From Rhodospirillales bacterium (GTDB taxonomy: Bacteria; Pseudomonadota; Alphaproteobacteria; Rhodospirillales; WMHbin7): a stretch of 64,000 nucleotides of DNA. The stretch spans positions 1-64,000 of the forward strand of contig JACRPC010000018.1 of NCBI GenBank assembly GCA_016214125.1. Direction: 5' to 3'. Position 1 is the first letter of the stretch; each line of letters starts with the position of its first letter. The notes beneath the pieces are model-generated. The model had not been told where the DNA came from. It worked only from the letters and a program-made list of their open reading frames with translations, and made no database searches. Of this stretch, positions 50,242-59,398 are shown one piece after another. Both the position numbers and the translations under genes were made by a program.

Positions 50242-53225
50242 AGAATTCCCGCTTTCCCCGAGCGCCAACGGCTGAACTCGGTGGCAAGCACCGCCACATG
50301 CTCGCGCTCTTCGGCCGCCAGCTCCTCGTAGAGCTGCTGTTCGGCCGAGCCGGCCTCAACCTCGGCGGTGCGCGATTCGAAAAAGGCGACCGCGCGCTCC
50401 TCGAAGGCGATCGCCAGGCGGAACAGGCTGGCGGCGTCGCTGGGCTTGTCGTCGAAGCCGGCGCGCACGGCGGCCAGATCGATGCGGAAGCCCTCGATCG
50501 CCTCGGGCACGGCGGCGTGATAGCGCCTGGCCAGCGTGTCCATGTGCTCGTCTTCCATGGCGGCGAATTTGCCGAACAGCTCCTTGAGCGCCGGATCGGC
50601 GGCCTGGGCGGCGGCGCGCTGATAGAAGGCGCGCCCGCCCAGTTCGATCTCGAAGGCGGTGCGGATGGCCTGGGTGGCGGCGTCGCCCGCCACCGCCTTG
50701 CCGTCGCGCGCCTCGAGGGCGCCGCCGCAATGCGGGCACATGCCGTAGGGAAAGGCAAAGCCCTCGCTCACCTTGCCGCACGCGGTGCAGCGCCAGGCCA
50801 GCGTGGCGTCGGCGCAGCAGATATAATCCTCGTCGCCTTCGAGCGGGCGGTGGCATTTGGCGCAGGTCTTGCCCAGCGCGGTCAAGGGCGCCGGCGCCGC
50901 CTGGGAGATCGGCAGAGGTGGCACGAAGGCGCTGGCATCGGCCTCGGTGATCGGCCATTTCGCCTTCTTCTGCTGAAGATAGGCGCCGATGGCGCGCGCG
51001 GCGCGCCGGCCCGCCCCCATCGCCAGGATCACCGTGGCGCCGCCGGTGACGATGTCGCCGCCGGCAAAGACGCCCGTCAGGCTGGTGGCCTGGGTCTTGT
51101 CGTCGGCGACGATGTAGCCCCATTTGTTGGTGCCCAGCCCCGGCGTCGCCTGGGCGACGATCGGGTTGGCGTTGGTGCCCAGGGCGTAGATGACGGTGTC
51201 GCATTCAAGCTCGACGAATTCGTCAAGCGGCACCGGCTTGCGCCGTCCCTTCTCGTCCGGCTCGCCCAGCTTCATCTTTTGCACCCGCATGCCCTTGACG
51301 TCGCCGGTGTCGCTGACCCGGATCTCGACCGGGGCGTGCAGGAAGAAGAACTCGATGCCCTCCTCCTTGGCGTGGCGGATTTCCTCGATGCGGGCCGGCG
51401 CTTCGGCCTCGGTGCGCCGATAGACGCAGCGCACCGTCGGCGCCCCCAGGCGCTTGGCGACCCGCAGACAATCCATTGCCGTGTTGCCGGCGCCGATCAC
51501 CACCACGCTTTTGCCGTGGCTGATCGGCGTGTCGAGGAAGGGGAACTTGTCGCCGCCCATCAGATTGACGCGGGTCAGGAACTCGTTGGCCGAATAGACC
51601 CGGCCGGCGAACTCGCCCGGAATGCCGAGGAACGAGGGCGCGCCGGCCCCGGCCGCCACGAAGACCGAATCGAAGCCCATCGGTCCCAGCATCTGGGGAA
51701 TGGTGAAGGTCTTGCCGATCACCTTGTTGGTCTCGAAGCGCACCCCCATGTCGCGCAGGCGCTGGATTTCACGATCGATGATGGCGCGCGGCAAACGGAA
51801 GGAGGGAATGCCGTATTGCAGCACGCCGCCCAGCACATGCAGGGCCTCGTAGACCACGACTTCGGCGCCGAAGCGCACCAGATCGGCGGCCGCCGCCAGG
51901 CCGCCGGGACCCGAGCCCACGATCGCCACCTTGCCCAGCCTCTCGGCAAAACGCGGCGGCTGGGCCTTGGGCGGGCGGGCGAAATCGCCGATGTAGCGCT
52001 CGAGCCGGCCGATCGCCACCGATTCCATCTTCTTGGTGATGACGCACTGGGCCTCACACTGGGTTTCCTGCGGGCAGACCCGGCCGCAGATCGAGGGGAA
52101 GATGCTCGATTCGTAGATGGTGGCGAGCGCGCCGTCGATGTCGCGCAAGAGAAGCTTGCGGATGAAGGTGGGTATATCGATCGACACCGGGCAACCGGCG
52201 ATGCAGGTCGGCTTGGCGCATTGGATGCAGCGTTCGGCCTCGCGCAGCGCGTCCTCGATCGAGTAGCCGAGATTGACCTCCTCGAAATTGGCGGCGCGCT
52301 CGTGTGGGTCGCGCTCGGGCATCTTCACCTGATGCTTTTCCAAGGCGGCCAGTTTCTTGTAGCTGCGCTTGCCCTCGACCACCAGCATCCGTTCGAGATT
52401 GCAAATGTGATCGAGCTGGGCGTTGGCCTTCGCCTCCTCGTCCTTGAAGCGCTTCTGGCGGGCGTGCAGTTCCTTGAAATCGACCTGATGGCCGTCGAAA
52501 TCGGGACCGTCGACGCAAGCGAACTTGACCTCCTTGCCCACCGTGACGCGGCAGGAGCCGCACATGCCGGTGCCGTCGACCATGATGGTGTTCAAGGACA
52601 CCATCGTCTTGACGCCCGAGGGCCGGGTGACATCGACGCAGGCGTGCATCATCGGCAGCGGTCCGATCGCCACCACCAGATCAGGCCTGTCCTTGTCGAT
52701 CAGGTCGGACAAAGCGGCGGTGACGAAACCGGGCCGCCCATAGCTGCCGTCGTCGGTGCAGATGATCAAATCGTCGCTGTGCTGGCGGAACTTGTCCTCC
52801 CAGAAGACCAGACCCTTGTTGCGGAAGCCCATGATGGCGGTGACGCGGTTGCCGGCTTCCTTGAAGGCGCGAAGCTGCGGATAGACCGGCGCCACCCCCA
52901 GCCCGCCGCCGACGAAGACCACATGCCCGACCTTCTCGACATGCTGGGGCAGACCCAAGGGCCCGACGAAATCGAGGAAGCGGTCGCCCGCCTTGTAATC
53001 GTCGCGCATTTCGCGCGTCGTTTTGCCCAAGGCCTGGATGACCATGGTGATGGTGCCGCGGCCACGATCGTAATCGGCCACGGTGAGCGGAATGCGCTCG
53101 GCGCCTTCATACAAGCGCAGCATGACGAAATGGCCGGGCTGGGCCGCCTGGGCCACGTCGGGCGCCTCGACCTCCCACAGAAAGGTGACATCGGAAAAGG
53201 CTTCGCGGCGCAGGATCGGGTACAT
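50238..53225 (-). CDS. NfnAB/SudAB-like flavoprotein fused to a rubredoxin-rubrerythrin-like domain
   Basis: 995-aa protein. Residues ~1-280 match the small subunit (FAD/NAD domain: FVGGGLGVAPVYPQLRAFKEA; [2Fe-2S] Cys in MCGSCRVTVG). A linker and ~300-770 match the large subunit: N-terminal Fe-S Cys ERCIQCAKPTCIAGCPV and CGRVCPQETQCEAQCV, FAD fold VAIVGSGPGGLAAAADLV, NADP fold SVVVIGAGNTAMDC. Such enzymes couple NADH, NADPH and ferredoxin by flavin-based bifurcation. The tail adds zinc-ribbon/rubredoxin-like Cys pairs (C788 onward: CAKC, CTAC, CPHC) and a ferritin-like helical domain with ExxH-type pairs (MEDEHMD, AEEREHV), as in rubrerythrin. ATG 53225 matches the family start (MYPILRREAF); a GTG lies three codons upstream. 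Confidence 0.82.
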   Translation of the reverse strand: MYPILRREAFSDVTFLWEVEAPDVAQAAQPGHFVMLRLYEGAERIPLTVADYDRGRGTITMVIQALGKTTREMRDDYKAGDRFLDFVGPLGLPQHVEKVGHVVFVGGGLGVAPVYPQLRAFKEAGNRVTAIMGFRNKGLVFWEDKFRQHSDDLIICTDDGSYGRPGFVTAALSDLIDKDRPDLVVAIGPLPMMHACVDVTRPSGVKTMVSLNTIMVDGTGMCGSCRVTVGKEVKFACVDGPDFDGHQVDFKELHARQKRFKDEEAKANAQLDHICNLERMLVVEGKRSYKKLAALEKHQVKMPERDPHERAANFEEVNLGYSIEDALREAERCIQCAKPTCIAGCPVSIDIPTFIRKLLLRDIDGALATIYESSIFPSICGRVCPQETQCEAQCVITKKMESVAIGRLERYIGDFARPPKAQPPRFAERLGKVAIVGSGPGGLAAAADLVRFGAEVVVYEALHVLGGVLQYGIPSFRLPRAIIDREIQRLRDMGVRFETNKVIGKTFTIPQMLGPMGFDSVFVAAGAGAPSFLGIPGEFAGRVYSANEFLTRVNLMGGDKFPFLDTPISHGKSVVVIGAGNTAMDCLRVAKRLGAPTVRCVYRRTEAEAPARIEEIRHAKEEGIEFFFLHAPVEIRVSDTGDVKGMRVQKMKLGEPDEKGRRKPVPLDEFVELECDTVIYALGTNANPIVAQATPGLGTNKWGYIVADDKTQATSLTGVFAGGDIVTGGATVILAMGAGRRAARAIGAYLQQKKAKWPITEADASAFVPPLPISQAAPAPLTALGKTCAKCHRPLEGDEDYICCADATLAWRCTACGKVSEGFAFPYGMCPHCGGALEARDGKAVAGDAATQAIRTAFEIELGGRAFYQRAAAQAADPALKELFGKFAAMEDEHMDTLARRYHAAVPEAIEGFRIDLAAVRAGFDDKPSDAASLFRLAIAFEERAVAFFESRTAEVEAGSAEQQLYEELAAEEREHVAVLATEFSRWRSGKAGIL

Positions 53226-53357
53226 GGCAACCACACTTTGCGAAGGGAAAAACGACCGGCTCGGAGGCCGGGCACAATAGCCAGAAGCCCGCCGGCCGAA
53301 AAGAGCGAATCCTGGGAAAAATGCTGCGGTCGCACATTAGGGTCTTGAAATGTAATT

Positions 53358-53394
53358 GCCGGCCTAATAATATTCTTCCGGCTCCCAGGCCGGC
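53358..53394. repeat. Inverted repeat upstream of apbE-rnf
   Basis: GCCGGCCT and AGGCCGGC, perfect 8-bp arms with a 21-nt AT-rich spacer, ending 1 bp before the promoter-like element at 53395. It may be a regulator site or a weak hairpin between the divergent Nfn-like and apbE genes. Confidence 0.35.
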
Positions 53395-53411
53395 TTGGAC
53401 ATATAATTGCT
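53395..53411 (+). promoter_or_regulatory. Sigma-54-like (or sigma-70) promoter of the apbE-rnf operon
   Basis: TTGGACATATAATTGCT has GG-N10-GC spacing (GG 53397-53398, GC 53409-53410) with TTGCT at -12, fitting RpoN promoters except that -24 reads GGAC rather than GGCAC. The same bases contain a perfect TATAAT, but no -35 lies at 16-18 bp. Start would be near 53422. Confidence 0.4.
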
Positions 53412-53508
53412 CAAATCGGGTAATTCTGGAAACAGAGTCAAAATTGTAGCGCCGTTCGCCAAGAACGACGATATTGCCGTTTCGACCTATCGGGAGGCTC
53501 TGTACGTG

Positions 53509-54507
53509 ATGTCCACGATGATCACCCGCCGCCGCGCCATCACCATCCTGGCCGCCGCCGCCGGTCTGCCGCTGCTCTTGAAGGCCGGCAAGGCCGAGGC
53601 CCGCCTGATCCGCTGGGAAGGCACCATGCTGGGCGCCCCGGCTTCGTTGGCCATTTATCATAGCGACGAGGCGAAGGCGCGCGCCGCAATCGAGGCCGGC
53701 TTGGCCGAAGCCAAGCGCCTGGAAGCCATCTTCAGTCTGTTCCGCGCCGATTCCGCCATCGCCCAGTTGAACCGCGACGGGATGCTGGCCGAGGCGCCGG
53801 CCGAACTGATCGAGATTGCGGCCTTCGCCCGCCAAATTGCCGAACGCTCGGACGGCGCCTTCGATCCCACCGTGCAGCCGCTTTGGACTCTTTATTTCCG
53901 CCATTTCACCGCCGCCACCGTCGATCCGGCCGGTCCCACGGCCGAGGCGATCGCCGCCGCCCGCGCCCTGGTCGATTGGCGCGGTCTTAACATCGACGCG
54001 GGTGCCCGGCGGATCGGCTTCGCCAAGCCCGGCATGGGCCTCACCTTGAACGGCGTCGCCCAGGGCTTCGTCACCGACCGGGTGACCGAGGTGCTGCGCG
54101 CCTACGGCCTTCAGAACATGCTGGTCGATATGGGCGAGCCGCGCGCGCTCTCGACCAAGCCCGACGGGTCGGCCTGGCGGATCGGCATCGCCAATCCGGC
54201 CGAACCGGCCAAGGCGATCACCGAAATCGAGGCGGTCGATCAGGCGGTGGCGACCTCGGGCGGCTATGGCACGCTCTTCGACGCCGAAGGCCGGTTCACG
54301 CACCTGATCGATCCGAAAAGCGGACGCACCGCCCCGGCCCTGGCCGGCGTCACCGTGATCGCACCCACCGCCACCTTGGCCGACGCCCTGTCGACCACCT
54401 TGTCGGTGGCGCCGATGGTCCTGCGCCAAGCGATTCTGTCGGCCTACCCGCCGGCCCGGGCGATCTTCGTTTCGCCCCAGGGCGTGGTGGCGACGGTTTC
54501 GGCCTGA
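53509..54507 (+). CDS. apbE: FAD:protein FMN transferase (flavinylation of Rnf subunits)
   Basis: 332-aa ApbE-family protein that attaches FMN to Thr (or Ser) of RnfD/RnfG-type subunits. It has a twin-arginine-type signal (TRRRAITILAAAAGLPLLL), AKRLEAIFSLFRADSAIAQLN and FDPTVQPLW, GVAQGFVTDRV, NMLVDMGEPRA and HLIDPKSGRTAP. GGGAGG precedes it; GTG 53506 is an alternative start. It opens the rnf operon and overlaps the next gene by one base (TGATG), as expected for the enzyme that matures the complex. Confidence 0.92.
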   Translation: MSTMITRRRAITILAAAAGLPLLLKAGKAEARLIRWEGTMLGAPASLAIYHSDEAKARAAIEAGLAEAKRLEAIFSLFRADSAIAQLNRDGMLAEAPAELIEIAAFARQIAERSDGAFDPTVQPLWTLYFRHFTAATVDPAGPTAEAIAAARALVDWRGLNIDAGARRIGFAKPGMGLTLNGVAQGFVTDRVTEVLRAYGLQNMLVDMGEPRALSTKPDGSAWRIGIANPAEPAKAITEIEAVDQAVATSGGYGTLFDAEGRFTHLIDPKSGRTAPALAGVTVIAPTATLADALSTTLSVAPMVLRQAILSAYPPARAIFVSPQGVVATVSA

Positions 54508-55034
54508 TGCAGACCCAGGACACCTTCGAGGGCGGGTTCGACGACGGTCGGCCGCTGCGGTCGCAGGCCCTGGTCGAGGGTTTTGCGCGCATCGTCGCCG
54601 TCGAGGGTCCGACCGCCTGGGCCGAGCCCGAGCGCGCCGCCAGTTGCGGCTCGTGCGCCACCGTCAAGACCTGCGGCTCGGCCACCGCCTGGTTCAAGCT
54701 GACCCCGGCCGAGGCCAGCCGCTTTCCGCTGGCCAACGATTTCAACGCCCGCATCGGCGAGCGGATCGTGGTGGGCATCCGCCAGGGTTCGCTCCTGCGC
54801 GCCTCCAGCCTCGCCTACGCCCTGCCGCTCCTCACCCTGATCGGCGCAGGCCTGTTCGCCCAGGCCAAGGGCGCCAGCGAGGGCCTGACCATCCTGGCCA
54901 GCCTGGCCGGATTCGCTTTGGGCCTGCTGATCGCCCATCGGGGCGCCAAATTTCTTGCCGCCCGGGGCGATCTGGCCCCGATCTTCCTGCGCCGCTCGAG
55001 CGGCGGCGAATGCGACCTGTCGGCCCACGCCTAG
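54507..55034 (+). CDS. rseC: RseC/MucC-family membrane protein
   Basis: 175-aa protein. The N-terminal beta-rich part holds a Cys cluster, CGSCATVKTCG (residues ~47-57), followed by two hydrophobic spans (LAYALPLLTLIGAGLFAQA; GLTILASLAGFALGLLIA). This is the RseC/MucC architecture, often found with rnf/rsx operons where it takes part in SoxR reduction. Start overlaps the apbE stop. Confidence 0.85.
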   Translation: MQTQDTFEGGFDDGRPLRSQALVEGFARIVAVEGPTAWAEPERAASCGSCATVKTCGSATAWFKLTPAEASRFPLANDFNARIGERIVVGIRQGSLLRASSLAYALPLLTLIGAGLFAQAKGASEGLTILASLAGFALGLLIAHRGAKFLAARGDLAPIFLRRSSGGECDLSAHA

Positions 55035-55052
55035 CCGGAACGAGGAACCTTC

Positions 55053-55637
55053 ATGGTCACCCAATATCTGATGCTGATCGTCGGCGCCGCCCTGGTGAAC
55101 AACGTCATCTTGGCCCGCTTCCTGGGGCTGTGCTCGTTCATGGGCGTCACCACCCGGGTCGACACCGCGGTCGGCATGGGCATGGCGACCACTTTCGTCA
55201 TCACGGTGTCGTCGATCATCGACTGGCTGATCGACACCTATCTTCTGATGCCCTACAACCTCACCTATCTGCGCACCTTCGTCTTCATCCTGGTGATTGC
55301 GGCGGCCGTGCAGTTCACCGAGGCGGTGGTGCGCAAGGTCTCGCCCACCATGTTCCAGCTCTTGGGCATCTATCTGCCGCTCATCACCACCAACTGCGCC
55401 GTTCTGGGCGTGGCGCTTCTGGTGGTGGTCGAGAAGCAGACCTTCATGCAGTGCGTGGTGTTTTCCTTCGCCTCCTCGCTGGGCTACAGCCTGGTGATGG
55501 CGATTTTCGCCGGGCTGCGCGAACGCATCGCGCTGGCCGAAGTGCCGCGCCTGTTTGCCGGGCCGCCGATCGGCTTCATCACCGCCAGCCTTCTGGCGCT
55601 GGCCTTCATGGGCTTTTCCGGCATGCAGACCAACTAG
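55053..55637 (+). CDS. rnfA: Rnf complex subunit A
   Basis: 194-aa polytopic membrane subunit (about six spans): [29 protein letters not shown] and [17 protein letters not shown]. With RnfE it forms the membrane pseudosymmetric core that carries an Fe-S cluster in recent structures of the family. Follows rseC by 18 bp. Confidence 0.95.
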   Translation: MVTQYLMLIVGAALVNNVILARFLGLCSFMGVTTRVDTAVGMGMATTFVITVSSIIDWLIDTYLLMPYNLTYLRTFVFILVIAAAVQFTEAVVRKVSPTMFQLLGIYLPLITTNCAVLGVALLVVVEKQTFMQCVVFSFASSLGYSLVMAIFAGLRERIALAEVPRLFAGPPIGFITASLLALAFMGFSGMQTN

Positions 55638-55659
55638 GACGGAAGGGAGAAAAGGAACG

Positions 55660-56202
55660 ATGCTTCTGGCCGTTGGCAGTGTCGCCGTGATGGGCGTGAC
55701 CTTGGGGGTGCTGTTGGGCGCCGCCGCCCGCTATCTTGCCGTCGAGGGCAATCCGCTCGAAGCCGAACTGCAAAGCCTGTTGCCCGGCTCGCAATGCGGC
55801 CAGTGCGGCTTTGTCGGCTGCGCCCAGGCCGCCGCCGCCCTGGCCAAGGGCGAGGCGCCGGTAACGCTTTGCCCGCCCGGCGGCAAGGCGGTGGCCGAGA
55901 AGCTGGCCGCCAAATTGGGCGTCACCGTCGATCTGTCCGAGCATGAAGAGAAGGGGCCGCACACCGCCTTCATCAACGAGGCCCTGTGCATCGGCTGCCT
56001 GCGCTGCATCCAGGAATGCTCGACCGACGCCATCGTCGGCGCCAACAAGCAGATGCACACCGTGATCAGCGAGGCCTGCCACGGCTGCGAGAAGTGCTTC
56101 AAGATCTGCCCGACCGAGGCCATCGTCATGCGGCCGGTTCTGGTCAGCGTCGGCACCTGGCATTGGCAAAAGCCGATGCCCGAACACGCCACCCAACATT
56201 GA
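55660..56202 (+). CDS. rnfB: Rnf complex subunit B (ferredoxin-type Fe-S)
   Basis: 180-aa subunit. An N-terminal membrane anchor (VMGVTLGVLLGAAARY) is followed by the Fe-S motif CGQCGFVGCAQAAAALAKG with a distal CPPGG, and two ferredoxin motifs CIGCLRCIQECSTDA and CHGCEKCFKICPTEA. It is the presumed entry point for ferredoxin electrons. Start at ATG 55660 with AAAGGA upstream. Confidence 0.95.
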   Translation: MLLAVGSVAVMGVTLGVLLGAAARYLAVEGNPLEAELQSLLPGSQCGQCGFVGCAQAAAALAKGEAPVTLCPPGGKAVAEKLAAKLGVTVDLSEHEEKGPHTAFINEALCIGCLRCIQECSTDAIVGANKQMHTVISEACHGCEKCFKICPTEAIVMRPVLVSVGTWHWQKPMPEHATQH

Positions 56203-56221
56203 GGGCGGGAGCGCAGCGTCG

Positions 56222-57670
56222 ATGAAACTGTTCCCGATCCGCGGCGGCATTCATCCCGCCTACCGCAAGCAGGCGACCGCCGAGAAGGCGATCGTCGCCC
56301 TGCTGCCCTTGCCGGCCCGGCTTTATCTGCCGCTGCAGCAGCATATGGGCGCCGCCGCCGAAGCCCTGGTCCAGCCGGGCGACCGGGTGAAGAAGGGCCA
56401 GCTTCTGGGTCGTGGCGTGGGACCGGTCTCGGCCGCCGTGCACGCGCCCACCTCGGGCCGCATCGCCCAAGTGGCCGAACTGACCGCGCCCCACCCCTCG
56501 GGCCTGCCCCAGCTCACCATCGTCTTGGAGCCCGACGGCCAGGACGAATGGGCGGAGTTGGCCCCGCCGATCGCCGATCCCTTCGCCGCCGATCCGAAGG
56601 CGATCAAGGAGCGGGTTGCCCAAGCCGGCATCGTCGGCATGGGTGGCGCCACCTTCCCGTCCTCGGTCAAGCTCGATCTCGGCACCCGCTTGAAGCTTGA
56701 GATTCTGCTGCTCAACGGCGCCGAGTGCGAGCCCTACCTCACCTGCGACGACCGGGTGATGCGCGAGCATCCGTCCGAGGTCATCGACGGCGCGCGGATC
56801 ATGGCGCACGCGCTGGGCGCGCCGCGCATCGTCATCGCCATCGAACGCAACAAGCCCCAGGCCCTGGACGCCATGCGGCTGGCCGCCAGCGCTTTCCCCG
56901 CCATCGAAGTGGTCGACGTGCCGGTGCAGTACCCGATGGGCTCGGAGCGCCATTTGACCCAGGCGATCACCGGGCAGGAGACCCCGGCCCGCAAGCTCAC
57001 CGCCGACCTGGGCGTGGTGGTGCACAACGTCGCCACGGCGCGCGCCGTCCATCACGCCGTCCGCTTCGGCCGACCGCTTTTGTCGCGGGTCGTCACGGTG
57101 AGCGGCGGCGCGGTCAAGGAACCCAAGAACGTCGAAGCGCCCCTAGGCACGCCGGTGGCCGATCTGATCGACTTCTGCGGCGGTCTTTCGGAAACGCCCA
57201 AGCGCTTGGTCTCCGGCGGACCGATGATGGGCCAGCCCCTGCCCTCGAGCGAGGTGCCGGTGGTCAAGGGCACCTCGGGCATCCTGGCGCTGACCACCGC
57301 CGAGGCCAACGAGCGCCCGACCCAGCCCTGCATCCGCTGCGGCACCTGCGTCACCATTTGCCCCTGCGGTCTGGTGCCGGTCGAGATGGCCGCCCACATC
57401 CGCAAGGACGATCTCGACGGCGCCGCCGCCTGGGGGGTGATGGATTGCGTCTCTTGCGGCAGTTGCTCCTACATCTGCCCGTCCTACATTCCGCTCGTCC
57501 ATTATTTCAACTACGCCAAGGGCCGCATCACCGCCCAGGACCGCGAGCGGCGCAAGCAAGACGAGGTCAAGCGCCTGGCCGAGGCCCGCGCCGCCCGCTT
57601 GGAAAAACAGGCCCAGGCCAAACGCGAGGCCGCCGCCCGCAAGGCCCAAGCTGAAAGCCCCGCCCCATGA
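56222..57670 (+). CDS. rnfC: Rnf complex subunit C (NADH/FMN and Fe-S)
   Basis: 482-aa peripheral subunit. The NADH/FMN-binding domain has GIVGMGGATFPSSVKL and LLNGAECEPYLTCDDR. Two Fe-S motifs follow: CIRCGTCVTICPCGLVP and CVSCGSCSYICPSYIPLVHYF. The C-terminus is the usual Lys/Ala/Glu-rich helix (EARAARLEKQAQAKREAAARK within ~450-480), here fairly short. Its stop overlaps rnfD (ATGA). Confidence 0.95.
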   Translation: MKLFPIRGGIHPAYRKQATAEKAIVALLPLPARLYLPLQQHMGAAAEALVQPGDRVKKGQLLGRGVGPVSAAVHAPTSGRIAQVAELTAPHPSGLPQLTIVLEPDGQDEWAELAPPIADPFAADPKAIKERVAQAGIVGMGGATFPSSVKLDLGTRLKLEILLLNGAECEPYLTCDDRVMREHPSEVIDGARIMAHALGAPRIVIAIERNKPQALDAMRLAASAFPAIEVVDVPVQYPMGSERHLTQAITGQETPARKLTADLGVVVHNVATARAVHHAVRFGRPLLSRVVTVSGGAVKEPKNVEAPLGTPVADLIDFCGGLSETPKRLVSGGPMMGQPLPSSEVPVVKGTSGILALTTAEANERPTQPCIRCGTCVTICPCGLVPVEMAAHIRKDDLDGAAAWGVMDCVSCGSCSYICPSYIPLVHYFNYAKGRITAQDRERRKQDEVKRLAEARAARLEKQAQAKREAAARKAQAESPAP

Positions 57671-58779
57671 GACTGATCATCGACAAGAGCGGACCCTTCA
57701 CCCACGCGCCAGTGAGCGTGCAGCGGATCATGGCGACCGTGATCCTGGCCCTGGTGCCGGCGACGCTGTTCAACATCGGCCTCTTCGGCTGGCCGGCCCT
57801 GTTCCTGTTCGTGGTGACGGTGGGCTCCTGCGTGGCCGTCGAGGCGGCCTGCCTGATGCTGGCCAAAAGGCCGGTCAAGCCGGTGCTCACCGACAATTCC
57901 GCCATTCTCACCGGCTGGCTCTACGCCATGAGCCTGCCGCCCTGGGCGCCCTGGTGGACCGGTACGTTGGGCGCCGTCTTCGCCATCGCGCTGGCCAAGC
58001 ATGTGTTCGGCGGCCTGGGTCAGAACGTCTTCAATCCGGCGATGGTGGCCCGCGTCGCCCTTCTGGTCTCCTTCCCGGTGCAGATGACCCTGTTCGTCGC
58101 CCCGCATCCGATCTTCGGCGCCGGCTCGCCCGGCTTCGTCGAATCGCTGGCGATCACCTTCGGGCCCGGCGCCACCGACGCGGTCAGCGCCGCCTCGGCC
58201 TTGGGCTACGTCAAGAACGAGTTGGCGCGCGGCATTCCGGTGGCCGACACGCTGAAACAGCTCTCGCGCGAGGCGCTCGACCCCGGCCTTCGCCACCTGC
58301 CCGACCTGATGGATCTGGCGATCGGCTTCAAGGCCGGCAGCCTGGGCGAAACCTCGGCCCTGCTGGTTCTGCTGGGCGGTTTGTTCATCCTGGCGCGCGG
58401 CATCATCTCTTGGCACATTCCGGTCGCCGTGCTGGGCAGCCTGTTCCTGTTCGGAACCGTTTTCCACGCCATCGACCCCACCCGCTACGCGCCCGGCTAT
58501 TTCCACATCCTGTCGGGCGCCGCAATCCTGGGGGCCTTCTTCATCGCCACCGATTACGTCACCTCGCCGGTCTCCAAGTCGGGCCAGTTGGTGTTCGGCG
58601 CCGGCATCGGCGCGCTCACCTGGCTGATCCGCACCTACGCCGGCTATCCCGAGGGCATGGCCTTCGCCGTGCTGCTGATGAACGCGCTGGCGCCGATCAT
58701 CGATCAGCATTTCAAGCCGCGCGCCTTCGGCCGCACCCGCAAGGGCGACCCCCTGCCGATCGCCAAGGGGGAGCCTTGA
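57667..58779 (+). CDS. rnfD: Rnf complex subunit D
   Basis: 370-aa polytopic membrane flavoprotein: LTDNSAILTGWLYAMSLPPWAPWW, GGLGQNVFNPAMVARVALL, SLGETSALLVLLGG and YVTSPVSKSGQLVFGAG. In the flavinylation loop the sequence is DAVSAASALG; most RnfD have Thr at the position of S177 (DxVxxATPL type). ApbE can use Ser in some substrates, so covalent FMN is still possible but not certain. Confidence 0.93.
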   Translation: MRLIIDKSGPFTHAPVSVQRIMATVILALVPATLFNIGLFGWPALFLFVVTVGSCVAVEAACLMLAKRPVKPVLTDNSAILTGWLYAMSLPPWAPWWTGTLGAVFAIALAKHVFGGLGQNVFNPAMVARVALLVSFPVQMTLFVAPHPIFGAGSPGFVESLAITFGPGATDAVSAASALGYVKNELARGIPVADTLKQLSREALDPGLRHLPDLMDLAIGFKAGSLGETSALLVLLGGLFILARGIISWHIPVAVLGSLFLFGTVFHAIDPTRYAPGYFHILSGAAILGAFFIATDYVTSPVSKSGQLVFGAGIGALTWLIRTYAGYPEGMAFAVLLMNALAPIIDQHFKPRAFGRTRKGDPLPIAKGEP

Positions 58780-58780
58780 G

Positions 58781-59398
58781 ATGAATTTCGATCTGCGCGG
58801 CAAGAAAAGCACCACCCTGCACGCCATCATCCTGGGCGTTTTCAGCACCGCCTTCGGCGCCCTTCTGGCCTTCACCGACATCCTGACCGCCGACGAGATC
58901 GCGCTCCGCATGGCGGAAGATCTGCAGGCCTCGTTGGTGCAGGTGATTCCGCCCGCCATCCACGACAACAATCCGGTCAAGGATTCGATCACGTTGAAGG
59001 AAGGGGCGAAGGACCTGATCGTCTACCGCGCCCTTAAGGACGGCAAGGTGACCGGCGTCGCCTACGAGATCGCCGGCAACGGCTATGCCGGCGAGATCAA
59101 GCTGATCCTGGGCGTTGACGCCGAGGGCAAGATTCTGGGCGTGCGCGCCACCGCCTTCAAGGAAACGCCCGGCCTGGGCGACAAGATCGACGCCAAGAAA
59201 TCGGACTGGATCACCCGCTTCAACGGCCTTTCGATGGGCAATCCGCCGCGCGAGAAATGGGCGGTGAAGAAGGATGGCGGCCAGTTCGATCAGTTCTCGG
59301 GCGCCACCATCACACCCCGCGCCGTGGTCACCGCCATCCGCAAGGGGCTCGATGTCTTCGACCACAACAAGGCCCGGATCCTGGAGGTGCGCTCATGA
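58781..59398 (+). CDS. rnfG: Rnf complex subunit G (covalent FMN)
   Basis: 205-aa subunit: one N-terminal span (TLHAIILGVFSTAFGALLAFT) and a periplasmic FMN domain with the ApbE target SGATIT (T176 expected to carry FMN) and GLGDKIDAKKSDWITRF. Starts 1 bp after the rnfD stop and overlaps rnfE. Confidence 0.95.
   Translation: MNFDLRGKKSTTLHAIILGVFSTAFGALLAFTDILTADEIALRMAEDLQASLVQVIPPAIHDNNPVKDSITLKEGAKDLIVYRALKDGKVTGVAYEIAGNGYAGEIKLILGVDAEGKILGVRATAFKETPGLGDKIDAKKSDWITRFNGLSMGNPPREKWAVKKDGGQFDQFSGATITPRAVVTAIRKGLDVFDHNKARILEVRS

Noticed and set aside
53358-53394. GCCGGCCT/AGGCCGGC repeat as a terminator for the Nfn-like gene or rnf
   Set aside because: It lies upstream of both divergent starts, has a long loop and no T-run; a regulatory site is more plausible.
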